A stretch of 64,000 bases of DNA from the NCBI RefSeq assembly GCF_000010305.1, contig NC_012489.1:930001-994000 (forward strand), written 5' to 3'. Shown here piece after piece: positions 28,260 through 37,338 of this stretch; position 1 is the first letter of the stretch, and each line of letters opens with the position of its first letter. The notes below the pieces were generated by a model. The model worked only from the letters and a program-made list of their open reading frames with translations. It had not been told where the DNA came from and searched no databases. This DNA is from Gemmatimonas aurantiaca T-27. Its GTDB lineage: Bacteria > Gemmatimonadota > Gemmatimonadetes > Gemmatimonadales > Gemmatimonadaceae. The translations under genes and the position numbers were made by a program.

Positions 28260-30241
28260 TGGAAGCGATGACGCGGACAGCCCTCGCGTGGCTGCTGACC
28301 TACGCCATTCACAGCACCGTACTGCTGGCTCTCGCCTGGTTGCTCTCGCGATGGGGGCGGCTGTCGATGCATACGCTCGACTTCATCTGGAAGCTCGCGC
28401 TCGTCGGTGGACTGCTCACGTCCACTCTGCAATTGGGCTTCAATGTGCGACCCTTCGGATCGTTCGCATTGGAAGGCGCACGCCTCCCCGTCGCATCGCT
28501 GGTGGACCGATCTTCGTCGATCGTTCCGGCGGCAGGATCGTCACACGAGCAGGCCAAAGAGCACGAGCCCGTCGTGAGCGGATCTACCGCCATGGCCCCT
28601 GCGACACCGCTTGTCGCCGCGGCGGCGACGCCGACTCCCGCAGGATCCCGTCGAGTCGGGATCGAACTGCTGCTCTTCGCGGCGTGGGCGGTGGTGGCAC
28701 TCGTGCTTTCGCTGGTGTACGTGGCTCGGCGTCTGATGTTGGTGGGTCGTCTCGCCAATCGGCAGCACATCACCGAGGGCAGCTTGCCGGTGATGCTCGA
28801 CGCGTTGCGTCGTGCGGTGGGGTTCCGTTCACATGTGGCGCTCACGTCGGTGAACACGATCTCGAGTCCGGTGGCACTTGGACTGCATGAGATCTGTGTG
28901 CCCGAGGCGGCGTTGACGGAGCTCACGTCGGACGAGCAACGTGGACTGCTCGCACACGAACTCGCACATCTTGCCCGCCGCGATCCAGTGTGGCTGGACG
29001 TGGCGTCCCTCATCGAGCGGGTGTTCTTCTTTCAGCCGCTCAATCGTCTGGCGCGCCAGGAAATCCAGCGCAACGCGGAGTTCCTGTGCGACGACTGGGC
29101 TGCCGAGCGCACCGGAAACGGCCTTCCACTGGCCCACTGCCTGGCCCGTGTGGCCGAGTGGATCGAGGCATCGCCGGTCGGAGTGCCGGTGGCGGGCATG
29201 GCAGAGCAGCGTTCACTGTTGGTGACACGCATTGCGCGCCTCATCGAAGGACGCCGTGCCGAAGGACGCCGCGCCAGCTCGCCCCTGTCGCGGGTGCTCA
29301 CCATCGCCACGGCCACGGTACTGCTTTCCGCGGTGGTGGCCGCAGCACCCGGCGTGCGGCGTACCCACGGACCTGTTTCATCGAGCGCCAGCATCGGGTC
29401 GACGACCGACGAGCCAACGGTGCGCCTCAGTGCCGCGCTGGACGAGGCCGACGAAGAGCGTCACCAGGATCGCCGCGAACCAACCGACGCCGATGATCCG
29501 GCCGTCATCACCGCGCTCATTGCCCGCCTCAAGGATGCTGATGCCAGCGTGCGCCGCGCCGCAGCGGGTTCACTGGGCAACCTGCGCAGCAAGGCCGCTG
29601 TGCCGGCGCTCATCGCGGCCATTGATGATGCGAACAAGGATGTCCGGGTGGCCGTCTGTGAAGCGCTCGGTCATATCGGGGATGCTCGTGCCGTGCCATC
29701 CCTGACACGGTTGCTCACCGATGCCTCACCGGAAGTTCGGCAGCACGCCCTCGATGCGCTCGACGATTTTGCCGAAGAGCTCACGGTGCAACAGATCCTT
29801 CCGAGCACGCAGGATGCTCGCGCAGAAACGCGCGCCAAGGCCGCTGAACTGCTCGGAGAAATCGGTGATCGTGATGCGATCCCCACGTTGCAGCGGTTGC
29901 TGAGCGATGCCTCCGAGGACGTACGATCGACTGCGCTGGAATCGCTGTGTGAACTCAAGGCCGTGTTGAGCGCCCCGCAAATTGCCGCGCTGTTGAGCGA
30001 TGCATCGGCCGATGTGCGGCACGCCGCGCTCGAATATGTGAAAGAACAGCCCACCCTCGGCAACGTAGCCACCATCCGGAAGATGGTGAGCGATGCCGAC
30101 GAGCATGTGCGGGAAGCGGCCATCGAAGCACTGGCCGAACTGCGCAGCCCGGAAGCGCGGACCGCGTTGCGTGAGGCGCTCAACTCCAGCGATCCCGCCG
30201 TACGTCGTCGGGCCGCCGAAGCCCTGGGAGAACGGCCATGA
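28259..30241 (+). CDS. BlaR1/M56-type membrane metallopeptidase with C-terminal HEAT repeats
   Basis: A protein of 660 residues. The N-terminus has membrane helices (LLTYAIHSTVLLALAWLLSR, and a second near FIWKLALVGGLLTS) and a third helix (IELLLFAAWAVVALVLSLVYVARRL). The peptidase motif is HELAH with H233, E234 and H237, and a distal glutamate is likely in NAEFLCDDWA. After another helix (VLTIATATVLLSAVVAAAP), residues of about 430-660 form HEAT-like repeats (VRRAAAGSLGNLRSKAAVPALIAAI and similar), which BlaR1 lacks. It lies directly behind the repressor and probably inactivates it in response to an external signal; the signal is unknown. Confidence 0.88.
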   Translation: MEAMTRTALAWLLTYAIHSTVLLALAWLLSRWGRLSMHTLDFIWKLALVGGLLTSTLQLGFNVRPFGSFALEGARLPVASLVDRSSSIVPAAGSSHEQAKEHEPVVSGSTAMAPATPLVAAAATPTPAGSRRVGIELLLFAAWAVVALVLSLVYVARRLMLVGRLANRQHITEGSLPVMLDALRRAVGFRSHVALTSVNTISSPVALGLHEICVPEAALTELTSDEQRGLLAHELAHLARRDPVWLDVASLIERVFFFQPLNRLARQEIQRNAEFLCDDWAAERTGNGLPLAHCLARVAEWIEASPVGVPVAGMAEQRSLLVTRIARLIEGRRAEGRRASSPLSRVLTIATATVLLSAVVAAAPGVRRTHGPVSSSASIGSTTDEPTVRLSAALDEADEERHQDRREPTDADDPAVITALIARLKDADASVRRAAAGSLGNLRSKAAVPALIAAIDDANKDVRVAVCEALGHIGDARAVPSLTRLLTDASPEVRQHALDALDDFAEELTVQQILPSTQDARAETRAKAAELLGEIGDRDAIPTLQRLLSDASEDVRSTALESLCELKAVLSAPQIAALLSDASADVRHAALEYVKEQPTLGNVATIRKMVSDADEHVREAAIEALAELRSPEARTALREALNSSDPAVRRRAAEALGERP

Positions 30242-31317
30242 GCCCGGTGCGCGTAGGACTTGCCGCCGCCGCGATTGCCGCGATGGGTTGGACCACGGTG
30301 AGCGCACTCGATCGTGTCACCATTCCGGCCAGCCTGCAGTCGTCTGGAATCGTGCGTGAGCAACACCCTGGGCCGGATTCACTGCGGGTCGCCTCGTTGC
30401 TCATCGCGCTCGACAAGGGAGACCCTCTCATCTGCGAAGTGTTTGCCGACCGTATGGGCAACTCCTGGTGGGGACGTGCCAGCCGAATCGGAGACTTTGG
30501 CGACGCGGCTGCCAACCAGCGTGCGGCGCAGGATTCGCTCAGTGGACGTATCGAACATGCGGGCACGATCCAACTGCTCACGGCCTCACTGTCTCATGGC
30601 AACCCGTGTGTGCGTCGTGTCGCCGCCCGATGGTTGGGGCGGAGCAGTGTGGCGACCTCGCGTCTGACTGGACTGCTGGATGATCCCTCCGCCACCGTGC
30701 GTGAGGCTGCCGCGTATGCCATTGGCTCCGGCGAGAAGCGCCAGACCCGGGTCGCGCTGGAAGCCATGTTGGCTCGGCGCGGAGGCGCGGAGGCGGCGAT
30801 GGCCGCCTGGGCGCTTGCCGAAGAAGATGATTCGGCGTCGGTGCCAGCGCTCCAGCGTGCTTTGCGTCATGCCGACGCGCCCGTGCGCCGCGCTGCGGCC
30901 TACGCGTTGGGTGAGATCGCGGATCTGCGTGCGCTGGATGCGCTCAGCGCAGCGCTGCGTGATGCCGACGCAGAGGTTCGTTATGCGTCGGCCCACGCCA
31001 TTGGTGAGCTGGATGATCTCGAGCATCCGCCAGCAGCGCTGCTGGAGGCGTGCCGGTCGAGCGACCGGAAGCTGGCCCGCATTGCCGCCATGACGGTCGC
31101 TGAACTGCACGATCCGGCTACGCTCGATGTGCTCATTGCGCTGGCCGATATGGACGACCGCGATGTACGTGTGCACGTGGCCGAAGCGCTTGGCGAGATC
31201 GGCTCGCTCAAGGCCAACGCGCCACTGCTGCGGATGCTGCAGGACCAGGACGCCGAAGTCCGGCGGGCCGCCGCCGAAGCGCTTGGTGAACTGCGCGAGA
31301 ACGGCTCGCGCGACTAA
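30238..31317 (+). CDS. Exported HEAT-repeat protein
   Basis: A protein of 359 residues. A short hydrophobic N-terminus (VGLAAAAIAAMGWTTVSA) suggests export or anchoring. Six or more HEAT-type repeats follow (VRRVAARWLGRSSV, VREAAAYAIGSG, VRRAAAYALGEIADLRALDAL, VRYASAHAIGELDD). They are related in pattern to the repeats at the end of the preceding M56 protein. The ATG overlaps the M56 stop by four bases (ATGA), so translation is coupled. It may be a partner of the M56 sensor. No enzymatic motif is seen. Confidence 0.85.
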   Translation: MSPVRVGLAAAAIAAMGWTTVSALDRVTIPASLQSSGIVREQHPGPDSLRVASLLIALDKGDPLICEVFADRMGNSWWGRASRIGDFGDAAANQRAAQDSLSGRIEHAGTIQLLTASLSHGNPCVRRVAARWLGRSSVATSRLTGLLDDPSATVREAAAYAIGSGEKRQTRVALEAMLARRGGAEAAMAAWALAEEDDSASVPALQRALRHADAPVRRAAAYALGEIADLRALDALSAALRDADAEVRYASAHAIGELDDLEHPPAALLEACRSSDRKLARIAAMTVAELHDPATLDVLIALADMDDRDVRVHVAEALGEIGSLKANAPLLRMLQDQDAEVRRAAAEALGELRENGSRD

Positions 31318-31385
31318 AGTAGACTGCACGAACTCTCCTACCGTTCTCTCCCGCGTTTCCGCGCGCGAAACTCTCCCTCCCGTTC

Positions 31386-34070
31386 ATGTCTGCATTGTTT
31401 CCCCGCGCGACGGTACTCGGCGTCGCGTTGATGCTCGTCGCGCTCGATCGTACGGATGCGCAGCCCGCACTTGGCAGTGGCACGCCGGGCAGCAGCAACT
31501 CCACGCCGTTCCAGCGACTCTTGGTGGGGGAGCCTGGTCGCGCGGAGGCCACCCGTACCACCGGGTCCATTCACCTCGACGGGCGGCTGGACGAGGCGGC
31601 CTGGCAGACGGCGCGTTATGTCAGCGGGTTGATTCAACGCGAGCCAGCGGAAGGATCTCCGGAGAGCGACTCGACGCTCGTGACTTTTGTGTACGACAAT
31701 CAGGCGTTGTACATCGGGGCACGCATGATGAGCAGCCATCCCGAGAGTATCCGGCCGCTGGTGGCCCGTCGCGACAAGGAAGGGAGTGCCGAGCAACTGA
31801 TTCTGTCATTTGATACGTTTGGCGATCGGCGTACCGCCTATACGTTTTCGGTGACCTCCGGTGGGGTGCGTGTCGATTACTACCACGGCTCGGATTTCGA
31901 GAACTCGCGTGACTACACTTTCGATCCGGTGTGGGAAGTGCGCACCACCGTTGATGCGAAGGGATGGACCGCCGAAATGCGCATCCCCTTCTCGCAGTTG
32001 CGCTTCAGTACAGCCGACGAACAGAACTGGGGCGTGAATATTGTGCGCCTGGTACCGGACCGGAACGAGTCCGACTACTGGATGCTGATCAAGCGCAACG
32101 AGACCGGATGGTCCTCACGCATGGGACAACTCACCGGCTTGCGTGGGTTGCGTGCGCGTCAGCGGCTCGAAGTGTTGCCGTATGTGGCGAGTGATACACG
32201 AGCCAAGAGCACCGTGAATCCCGCCAATCCGTACGACGCGAAGAACCGGAGCGAAGTCCGTGCTGGCGGTGACGTGAAAATCGGCCTCGGGCCCAATGCC
32301 ACACTGGAGGCTACCATCAATCCTGACTTCGGTCAGGTGGAAGCCGACCCGGCAGTGGTGAATCTGTCGGCATTCGAGGTGTTCTTCGATGAACGGCGAC
32401 CCTTCTTTACCGAAGGCACGCAGTTGCTGAACGCGCGTGGCAATTTCTATTCGCGCCGTATCGGTGCGCCGCCTCCACTCAACCCCGGCGGCACCTACGC
32501 CGACGTCCCGCACAACACCACCATTCTGGGCGCGGCGAAGGTGTCTGGGCGTTTGCCGTCCAAGTTGTCCTTCGCTGGGCTGACGGCCCTGAGCGCGCAG
32601 GAGAATGCGCGCGTCTTCAATGCCGCGCAACGCACCGAAACGACCGCCGAAGTCGCGCCTCGCACCTTGTACGGTGTGGGCGTCGTGCAGCAGGAATTCG
32701 GCAAGGATGGATCGACGGCCTATGCCATGTTCACAGCCGTGGAGCGAGATCTCACCAACGGCAGCCAGGCGGAGCGGGTGCTGGCCCAGCGGGCCTACAC
32801 GGGACTTGCGGATACACGGCTGCGATGGGCCGGCGGTGGGTATGACGCGAGTGCTTTCATCGGATTCAGTCACATCGCCGGTGACTCTCTGGCCATGCTC
32901 GCCCAACAGCGATCGAGTCGGCGGTTCTTCCAGCGCCCGGACGCAGGGTACGTGCGCGTGGATCCCAGTCTCACATCGATGAACGGCTATTTCGCCGGCA
33001 TCAATCACAGCAAGCTCAGTGGGTCATGGCTGTGGGATCTCGATTTCTCGGCAGAGTCGCCGGGGTATGAAATCAACGATGTCGGTCGTCTCGGTGGCAC
33101 CGATGACATCAGTCAGTCGTCCAATCTGCGGTATCGCCAGACGAAGCGTGGTCAGTACTTCCACAACTGGGATGTGGGCGTCTCGCAGTTCGCCGGTTGG
33201 AATTTCGGCGGTGTGACCACGTACAATGGCTTCGAACTGTATAGCAACCAGACGCTGAAGAACTTCCTGCGGTCCTGGGTGGAACTCGGGGTGAATCTTC
33301 CTGCGACATCCGATGACCTGACGCGTGGTGGTCCGCTGATGCAGGTCTATGGCAGTCAGTCGCTCGGCGCTGGCATTTCGAGTCGCTCCGGTGCCCGGAC
33401 GAGTTGGTCGGCGTCGGCCGGCGCCTCCACGTCGAAGGATGGCAGCTACACGTTTGACATGGACGGTGCACTCACCTTGCGTCCCGGTACACGCGTGGAA
33501 CTCTCACTGACACCATCGTTCAGTCAGAGTGAAAATGCGCGCCAGTATGTCGCGACCCGGGCCAACGGCACGGCGGCCACCTTTGGTTCACGCTACGTCT
33601 TTGCCCATGTGGACCAGGTGCAGTACAGCCTGCGCTTCCGTCTCAACTTTGCGCTCACACCAAACCTCACCTTCGAGACCTACGCCGAACCGTTTGCCGC
33701 CAGCGGACGGTATCATGAATACGGTGAACTCGGAGCCCGACTCGATCGTGACTTGCGCACCTACGGCACGAATGGCACGACCATCTCGGCACCCGACAGC
33801 ACCGGCACACGGGTCGTGACGGATGGCGCAACGACCTTCACGCTGGGCAACAGCGACTTCAACCTGCGCTCGTTCCGCAGCAATGCCGTGATGCGTTGGG
33901 AATGGCGGCCGGGGTGCACACTTTTTGTGGTGTGGCAACAAGACCGATCAGCGCAGCGCACCCGTGGTCTCACCGTACGACCCGGCGCGCTCTGGGATGC
34001 CCTGAGTGCCGATGGCACACAGGTGCTCGCGCTCAAGGCGAGTTACTGGCTGCCACTCTCATTCCGGTGA
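31386..34070 (+). CDS. DUF5916 outer-membrane protein with CBM9-like N-terminus
   Basis: A protein of 894 residues. A signal peptide is followed by SIHLDGRLDEAAWQTA, the start of a carbohydrate-binding CBM9-like domain, including YIGARM and SFDTFGDRRTAYTFSV. The long C-terminal region (VEADPAVVNLSAFEVFFDERRPFFTEG onward) is rich in alternating beta strands and ends with a Phe/Arg terminus, as in outer-membrane beta-barrels. Proteins of this layout are common in Bacteroidota and Gemmatimonadota, but their function is unknown. It begins 68 bases after the HEAT gene. Confidence 0.85.
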   Translation: MSALFPRATVLGVALMLVALDRTDAQPALGSGTPGSSNSTPFQRLLVGEPGRAEATRTTGSIHLDGRLDEAAWQTARYVSGLIQREPAEGSPESDSTLVTFVYDNQALYIGARMMSSHPESIRPLVARRDKEGSAEQLILSFDTFGDRRTAYTFSVTSGGVRVDYYHGSDFENSRDYTFDPVWEVRTTVDAKGWTAEMRIPFSQLRFSTADEQNWGVNIVRLVPDRNESDYWMLIKRNETGWSSRMGQLTGLRGLRARQRLEVLPYVASDTRAKSTVNPANPYDAKNRSEVRAGGDVKIGLGPNATLEATINPDFGQVEADPAVVNLSAFEVFFDERRPFFTEGTQLLNARGNFYSRRIGAPPPLNPGGTYADVPHNTTILGAAKVSGRLPSKLSFAGLTALSAQENARVFNAAQRTETTAEVAPRTLYGVGVVQQEFGKDGSTAYAMFTAVERDLTNGSQAERVLAQRAYTGLADTRLRWAGGGYDASAFIGFSHIAGDSLAMLAQQRSSRRFFQRPDAGYVRVDPSLTSMNGYFAGINHSKLSGSWLWDLDFSAESPGYEINDVGRLGGTDDISQSSNLRYRQTKRGQYFHNWDVGVSQFAGWNFGGVTTYNGFELYSNQTLKNFLRSWVELGVNLPATSDDLTRGGPLMQVYGSQSLGAGISSRSGARTSWSASAGASTSKDGSYTFDMDGALTLRPGTRVELSLTPSFSQSENARQYVATRANGTAATFGSRYVFAHVDQVQYSLRFRLNFALTPNLTFETYAEPFAASGRYHEYGELGARLDRDLRTYGTNGTTISAPDSTGTRVVTDGATTFTLGNSDFNLRSFRSNAVMRWEWRPGCTLFVVWQQDRSAQRTRGLTVRPGALWDALSADGTQVLALKASYWLPLSFR

Positions 34071-34073
34071 CAA

Positions 34074-34093
34074 GGGGGGCGTTCAGCGCCCCC
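34074..34093. terminator. Hairpin between two convergent genes, weak terminator candidate
   Basis: GGGGGCG and CGCCCCC form a 7-pair stem with loop TTCAG, just after the DUF5916 stop and overlapping the end of the convergent gene. There is no T-run, so its terminator role is doubtful. Confidence 0.4.
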
Positions 34094-34697
34094 ATTCCCA
34101 TCCCGCGTGAATCGACGCGTTGGGGCCGAACTTCTCGACCGTGTATGCGACGCCATGGAGGGACGGCGATCCCGAGACGACGTGGTTGCGGGTGAATGCT
34201 GCGGTGGGGTACACGTAGAAGTGCTTCCCAAACTTCGCGTAGTACCCACCGGACAACCCTACACTCAGTGGGCGAAAGCGCGTTTCGCCACCCAGTGATT
34301 CCGAGCGCAGTCGCCAGTTCTGGTTGAGTACCACAGCCGCCAGTGCCGGTCCACTGCGCATCGGTCCGCGGAAGCGATAGCCCACCCGCATGACCTGCAC
34401 CGAGGTCGATCGCGCCTGCCACTCCGCCACGTCGTTGTTCTTGTCGCCTTCCGTGAGGAAGCGCGGCACATCGTAACTGCCGGTGCCTACGGCAATCTGG
34501 AAGCCGTTGCGCAGGGTCAGATTCACGATACCGGAGTAACCTCCGATGAAAAACGAGATCGCGTCAGCTTCGGCGGCCACCGAGTACGCAGGCCGTTCGG
34601 TCTTGGTCTGGGCCCGTGCGGTCAACGGTGTAAACGACAGCAGCGTGAGTGCGCCCCAAAGGCGTCTGGCAGGCCGAAATGCGTGCGGGAATGACAT
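34083..34697 (-). CDS. Secreted or outer-membrane beta-barrel-like protein
   Basis: A protein of 204 residues. A signal peptide (MSFPHAFRPARRLWGALTLLSFTPLTARAQ) is followed by alternating beta-type sequence (GYRFRGPMRSGPALAAVVLN, SVGLSGGYYAKFGKHFYVYPTAAF) and a C-terminal aromatic residue near the end (EWGR). The pattern suggests a small outer-membrane barrel. ATG at 34697 has AAGGA 7 bases upstream; the frame extends to 35459 only as the antisense of the AraC gene. Confidence 0.7.
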   Translation of the reverse strand: MSFPHAFRPARRLWGALTLLSFTPLTARAQTKTERPAYSVAAEADAISFFIGGYSGIVNLTLRNGFQIAVGTGSYDVPRFLTEGDKNNDVAEWQARSTSVQVMRVGYRFRGPMRSGPALAAVVLNQNWRLRSESLGGETRFRPLSVGLSGGYYAKFGKHFYVYPTAAFTRNHVVSGSPSLHGVAYTVEKFGPNASIHAGWEWGR

Positions 34698-34841
34698 CGG
34701 ATGGTCCTTGGCTGATGGAGGTGTCCCCCGCTCCCGGCGGGTTGACGGAAGGCTAGGGTCGCACCGCGTGGCGGTCGTTGACCGGAGGCGCCATCTTCTT
34801 GTTCCATCCCGCCGTCCTGGGCGTGCACTCCCACCACGCGA

Positions 34842-35864
34842 ATGCCTGAAAGCACGCTTGCCGCGACCATCGTCGTGGACATGTTGCAGTACCTCGAGGC
34901 GCATGGGTCGCCTGCTGAGTCCATTGCACACCGCTGCGGTATCGACCTGCCGGTGCCACTGGAGACCGACGCCCGTGTGCCGGGCCGACAGGTGGAGCGT
35001 CTCTGGGCCGCCGCGGTGGAGGCTACTGGCGATGAACTGGTAGGGCTGCACATGGCCGAGGACTACAGCCCGGGAACGTTGGACATCCTGGGGTATGTCG
35101 TGCTGAGTTGCCGCACGATCGAAGAGGTACTCGATCGGTTGTCTCGCTATGTGCGGGTGCTGAATGACGGCTTGCGGGTGACCATCGTGCGTGAAGGGTC
35201 CGTCACGTACTGCAGGCCGTCGTTCATCACGTCCATCGACAACTACCTGCTGCGGCGGCCCACCGAAGCCATCGACGCCCTGTTCGGTGGTATCGCGCGC
35301 GAATTGCGTCGGCTGGCGTCCACACCGTTGACAGCGCAGGAAGTGTGGCTGCGACGGCCACGGCCCGGCAACGATGCTCGCGCACGCTATGAACGGGTGT
35401 TTGGTGCACCGGTGCGCTTCGGTATGTCCGAGGATCGATTCATCCTGCCCACATCGCATCTCGCCGAGCGTGTGCGATCAGCCAACCCGATGTTGTTGGC
35501 GACGTTCGAACAGCATGCCGACGCGCTGATCGCCGCTCTCGATCGTCCGGCATCGCGTTCGCATCAGGTCGCGCAGGTGTTGGTGCAGCGGCTCAAGGGC
35601 AGTGTACCACCACTCCGCGAAGTGGCGCGTGAACTCGCGATGAGTGATCGCAATCTGCAGCGCGCGCTGCGCAACGACGGCACCTCATATCAGAAGCTGC
35701 TCGACGATGTGCGCCGCGATCTTGCCCTGCGACATCTGTCGGCGCCCGGCACGTCGGCCAGTCAGGTGGGATTTCTGCTCGGCTTTTCCGAGCCCAGCGC
35801 ATTTCATCGTGCCTTTCGGCGGTGGACGGGGAAAGCGCCCGGCGCGTATCGGGCCACCACGTGA
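34842..35864 (+). CDS. AraC family transcriptional regulator
   Basis: A regulator of 340 residues. The N-terminal two-thirds match the arabinose-binding-domain type found in OruR and ArgR-like AraC proteins (LEAHGSPAESIAHRCGIDLP, GTLDILGYVVLSC, RLSRYVRVLNDGLRV). The C-terminal helix-turn-helix pair is clear: LREVARELAMSDRNLQRAL and ASQVGFLLGFSEPSAFHRAFRRWTG. Its target is not evident. It is divergent from the outer-membrane protein gene, with 144 bases between, and may control it. Confidence 0.9.
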   Translation: MPESTLAATIVVDMLQYLEAHGSPAESIAHRCGIDLPVPLETDARVPGRQVERLWAAAVEATGDELVGLHMAEDYSPGTLDILGYVVLSCRTIEEVLDRLSRYVRVLNDGLRVTIVREGSVTYCRPSFITSIDNYLLRRPTEAIDALFGGIARELRRLASTPLTAQEVWLRRPRPGNDARARYERVFGAPVRFGMSEDRFILPTSHLAERVRSANPMLLATFEQHADALIAALDRPASRSHQVAQVLVQRLKGSVPPLREVARELAMSDRNLQRALRNDGTSYQKLLDDVRRDLALRHLSAPGTSASQVGFLLGFSEPSAFHRAFRRWTGKAPGAYRATT

Positions 35865-35943
35865 AGCGGGTCTGCACGTACGCCTGGGCGATCGCCAAGA
35901 GGCTCACACTGCCCCTTGTGTTCGGATAGGGTCGATCATAATA

Positions 35944-35961
35944 TACAACCATATGGTTGTA
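35944..35961. promoter_or_regulatory. Perfect 18-base palindrome over the ArsR start codon
   Basis: TACAACCATATGGTTGTA is its own reverse complement and contains the ATG at 35953-35955. It is the likely operator for the ArsR-type protein it precedes. An A/T-rich -10-like element (CATAAT at 35937-35942) lies just upstream and no Shine-Dalgarno is present. Confidence 0.7.
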
Positions 35962-36306
35962 CGTTCTCGTCTCACCGACACCGAGCTGGACCGCCTGTTC
36001 CGGGCATTGGCTGATGCCACACGGCGCGACATCGTGGCGCACCTGTTCTCGGACGAGCCGGCCTCTGTCTCGACGCTGGCGTCGCGCTATGACATGTCCT
36101 TCGCCGCGGTGCAGAAGCATGTGGCCGTGCTCGAGGAGGCTGGCCTGGTGACCAAGCACTCGCAGGGGCGCGAACGCATTGTGCGCGCCAACCCGGAACG
36201 TCTCGCGCAGGCCCGCGCCTTGCTGATGCAACTGGAGCAGCTCTGGATGTCCCGCTTCAGTCTGCTCGACGCCATTCTCGCCGAACCTCGCCCACCCAAG
36301 GAGTAG
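35953..36306 (+). CDS. ArsR-family winged-helix repressor
   Basis: A repressor of 117 residues. ELDRLFRALADATRRDIVAHL and FAAVQKHVAVLEEAGLV are the family pattern. The first part of the recognition region includes YDMSFAAVQKHV. The metal-binding CxC of classical ArsR is absent, so it probably senses something other than arsenite or copper, or a protein partner. The ATG lies inside the palindrome at 35944-35961, without a ribosome-binding site, and the mRNA may be leaderless. The double-AHSA1 gene begins 2 bases after its stop; such repressor/AHSA1 pairs are common. Confidence 0.9.
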   Translation: MVVRSRLTDTELDRLFRALADATRRDIVAHLFSDEPASVSTLASRYDMSFAAVQKHVAVLEEAGLVTKHSQGRERIVRANPERLAQARALLMQLEQLWMSRFSLLDAILAEPRPPKE

Positions 36307-36308
36307 TC

Positions 36309-37283
36309 ATGCCGATCACCGAAGTGGTTTCGAACGCCAAGGACCTCACGCTGACGGTCATCGGCGACTATGCCGTGCCCGTGGAGCGCTTGTGGGATGC
36401 ACATGTGGATCCGCGCCAGCTCGAGCGCTTCTGGGGCCCTGTGGAGTGGCCAGCGACATTCATCCGTCACGAGGTGGCAGTAGGTGGAGAGTCGCAGTAC
36501 TACATGACGGGTCCCGATGGCACGAAGGCGCACGGGTGGTTTCGCTTTACCGCCGTGGAGCCGCTCAAGCGCTTCGCACTGATCGATGGGTTTGGTGATG
36601 CCACCGGTGCGCCCGATCCCGCGATGCCGACCATGGAGATGGTCTTCACGTTCCAGAGCACGGCCACCGGATCGCGCGTGCAGAACGTGACCACGTTTCC
36701 GAGCGTCGAGGCGATGGAGCAGTTGGTGAACATGGGCATGGTCGACGGTATCAAGTCGGCGATGAGTCAGACCGATGCGGTACTGGCCGATCTCGCGTCC
36801 TTTGCGGCGGGCCGGGCCACGGAAGCGCAGTTGCTCAGTGACACGCAGGTACGCGTGAGCCGTGTGATTCGCGGCAGTGCAGAGCAGGTGTGGCGCGCGC
36901 ATCACGACGCCGGGCTCCTGCAGCAATGGCTCACCGGGCCGGACGGATGGACCATGCCCGTGTGCCGTGTCGCCAACAAAGTCGGCGATCACTATCGCTA
37001 TGAGTGGGCGCAGGTCGACGGCACACAGCGCTTCGGTTTCGAAGGCGAGCTATTGGAACTGGCGGCGCCCTACCGTGCAGTCACCACCGAACGGATGGCC
37101 GACACCGAAGGTCCGTCCACGCGCAACGAACTCACGCTCACCCCGGTGGCTGGCGGTACCCTCATGAGTCTGGTCATCACCTATCCCACCAAGGAGCTGC
37201 GCGACATGATCCTCGGCACGGGCATGACGACCGGGATGGAGACGAGTTATGCGCGGCTCGAGAGTGTGCTGAAGGCGGCGTGA
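36309..37283 (+). CDS. Double AHSA1/SRPBCC domain protein
   Basis: A protein of 324 residues with two START-like AHSA1 domains in tandem. Domain one begins with VERLWDAHVDPRQLERFWGP and contains MEMVFTFQ. Domain two begins with AEQVWRAHHDAGLLQQWLTGPDGW and contains YEWAQVDGTQRFGFEGE. Such domains hold hydrophobic ligands in a deep cavity. It follows the ArsR gene by 2 bases and is therefore probably under its control. The ligand is unknown. Confidence 0.9.
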   Translation: MPITEVVSNAKDLTLTVIGDYAVPVERLWDAHVDPRQLERFWGPVEWPATFIRHEVAVGGESQYYMTGPDGTKAHGWFRFTAVEPLKRFALIDGFGDATGAPDPAMPTMEMVFTFQSTATGSRVQNVTTFPSVEAMEQLVNMGMVDGIKSAMSQTDAVLADLASFAAGRATEAQLLSDTQVRVSRVIRGSAEQVWRAHHDAGLLQQWLTGPDGWTMPVCRVANKVGDHYRYEWAQVDGTQRFGFEGELLELAAPYRAVTTERMADTEGPSTRNELTLTPVAGGTLMSLVITYPTKELRDMILGTGMTTGMETSYARLESVLKAA

Positions 37284-37293
37284 CTTCTGGAGG

Positions 37294-37326
37294 CGATGGA
37301 GGGTCTGCCTGCGACCCTCCATCGCG
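37294..37326. terminator. Hairpin between convergent genes
   Basis: GCGATGGAGGGTC and GACCCTCCATCGC form a 13-pair stem around a 7-base loop, between the AHSA1 gene and the convergent methyltransferase. It has no T-run but is strong, and may act for both strands. Confidence 0.5.
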
Positions 37327-37338
37327 ACACGCCGTCCG

